NCBI RefSeq assembly: GCF_001425445.1
Contig: NZ_LMQU01000011.1
Span: 310,326 to 374,325, forward strand
Direction of reading: 5' to 3'
DNA length: 64,000 nt
From: Devosia sp. Leaf420
Lineage (GTDB): Bacteria > Pseudomonadota > Alphaproteobacteria > Rhizobiales > Devosiaceae
Shown: positions 63,067 to 64,000 of the stretch, piece by piece
How positions within the stretch are numbered: position 1 is the first letter of the stretch
How the letters are laid out: the number at the start of each line of letters is the position of its first letter
Made by a program: the position numbers and the translations under genes
Notes under the pieces: generated by a model
The model's input: only the letters and a program-made list of their open reading frames with translations
The model's database searches: none
Told to the model about the DNA's origin: nothing

Positions 63067-63966
63067 TCATCCCTTCAGCGCCCCCGACATCGTCCCCTTG
63101 GTGAAAAACTTGAGGATCAGCGGATAGATCGCGAGGATCGGCAGGATGGTGATGAAGATCATCCCGGCCTTGAGCGCGCGGATGTTGATCTGGGCGATAC
63201 CGATATTGTTGTTGGCATTGTTCGCCCCGACGATGGCGATCTTGTCGCCCTCGATCACGAACTGACGGAGCACCACCTGCAGCGGCCATTTGCTCTGGTC
63301 GTTGAGATAGATCATCGAGCGGAAAAACTCGTTCCAATGGAGGACGAGATAGAAGAGCGCGATTGTTGCCAGCGCGGGCTTGGCCAGGGGCAGCACGACC
63401 ATGAAGAAGGTCTGGAACGGATTGGCGCCATCGAGCTCGGCCGCTTCGAGCAGTTCCTTGGGGATCTCTTCAAAGAAGCGGATGAGGATGATCAGGTACC
63501 AGGCGCTGATCGCCTTATACATGATCACCGACCAGGGCGTGTTAAGCAGGCCCAGCCGCTTCATCAAGAAATAGTCGGGAATGATGCCCGGCTCGAACAC
63601 GATGGTGACGAGGACGAGGATAAAGATCAGCCTCCGCCCCGGCAGCCCAGGCCGCGACATGCCCCAGGCCATCAGCGCCGTGCCCATGACGCCGATGCAA
63701 ACGCTCGTCGCCGTCATCCAGATCGAGTTGAAGAGGCCACGCTGCACATTGGGATGCTGCAACAGGAGGGTCCAGACATCGGTCGAAAACCCGTCTGGGA
63801 CGATCGAGAGGCCCGAAAAACCCGCGACCTTGCTCGGATCGGTAAAGGACAGGGCAAGCAGGTTCAGCAATGGCTGCAGAGTAAAGACGACGAGCAGCAG
63901 CAGCGTCGAAACGATGAGCACATATTCGACCCGCTCGAGCGGGGTACGGCGCGATTGACCGAACAT
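63067..63966 (-). CDS. Carbohydrate ABC transporter permease, LplC/YtcP type
   Basis: The 299-residue protein has six membrane helices and the EAA loop IPKELLEAAELDGANPFQTF. The long periplasmic segment FTDPSKVAGFSGLSIVPDGF and the end LILKFFTKGTMSGALKG are typical of LplC/YtcP-like permeases. The ATG at 63966 overlaps the upstream gene's stop (TGATG) by one base, which fixes the start over an upstream GTG at 63972. Confidence 0.92.
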   Translation of the reverse strand: MFGQSRRTPLERVEYVLIVSTLLLLVVFTLQPLLNLLALSFTDPSKVAGFSGLSIVPDGFSTDVWTLLLQHPNVQRGLFNSIWMTATSVCIGVMGTALMAWGMSRPGLPGRRLIFILVLVTIVFEPGIIPDYFLMKRLGLLNTPWSVIMYKAISAWYLIILIRFFEEIPKELLEAAELDGANPFQTFFMVVLPLAKPALATIALFYLVLHWNEFFRSMIYLNDQSKWPLQVVLRQFVIEGDKIAIVGANNANNNIGIAQINIRALKAGMIFITILPILAIYPLILKFFTKGTMSGALKG

Positions 63967-64000
63967 CACCACACTCCCTTGCCGGTCAGCCGCTTGCTGA
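63966..64000 (-). CDS. 3' end of a partner ABC permease, cut by the window edge
   Basis: Only the last 10 codons and stop of a minus-strand gene are in the window, reading SKRLTGKGVW. This is a plausible C-terminus for an LplB-type permease, and its TGA overlaps the ATG of the LplC-like permease by one base. The identity is inferred mainly from the operon context. Confidence 0.55.
   Translation of the reverse strand, partial: SKRLTGKGVW

Overview
The window is GC-rich alphaproteobacterial chromosome, most likely a Hyphomicrobiales (Rhizobiales) member close to the Devosia/Pelagibacterium group. The support is a set of alphaproteobacterial cell-cycle genes (RcdA at 14022-14546, TrcR at 16883-17605), two perfect CtrA-type boxes (TTAA-N7-TTAA), an alpha-type aa3 oxidase subunit IV next to a three-gene proton-translocating transhydrogenase, a class I aldolase next to gap/tkt, and dispersed palindromic intergenic repeats. 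Family and order are inferred from gene content only. There are no rRNA or tRNA genes, insertion sequences or CRISPR arrays that I can see.

Layout. 1-6300: central carbon metabolism (gap, tkt, fba), a ZapA-type division protein with a DUF4164 partner, and an aldo/keto reductase. 6300-13500: ThiE-like protein, Sel1-repeat exported protein, inositol monophosphatase, an orphan MotA/ExbB plus OmpA-type stator pair, and an exporter-type ABC protein. 13600-17700: rpmE and a cell-cycle neighbourhood (rcdA, small proteins, DUF1192, trcR) with two CtrA boxes and a candidate terminator-ended small RNA. 17700-28500: TauE-like permease, oligopeptidase F, transhydrogenase operon, ExoD, PreP-like M16 protease. 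28500-46500: a mosaic of single genes: aldo/keto reductase, GntR and LysR regulators, methyltransferase, HerA-like ATPase, HrpB helicase, MsrB, FMN protein, HWE-type sensor kinase, a broken flavoprotein remnant, ArgG, an atypical-composition MFS exporter behind a structured terminator-containing leader, MgtC, SDR and lytic transglycosylase.

47000-53000 is a complete carbohydrate ABC import operon (binding protein, two permeases, ATPase) ending in an (alpha/alpha)6-barrel glycosidase-like protein. 54800-64000 is a second, larger import operon on the other strand. It encodes permeases, a binding protein, two different ADP-ribosylglycohydrolase-family proteins (one with a large extra C-terminal region), an ATPase, a family III CoA-transferase and a CitE/HpcH-type lyase, the last three joined by 4-base start/stop overlaps. 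This second operon reads as a catabolic pathway for an unidentified glycoside-like compound and is the most interesting part of the window.

Two further threads may repay follow-up: a 12-base motif shared by the gntR promoter region and the upstream region of the first sugar operon, and two candidate noncoding RNAs that end in intrinsic terminators.
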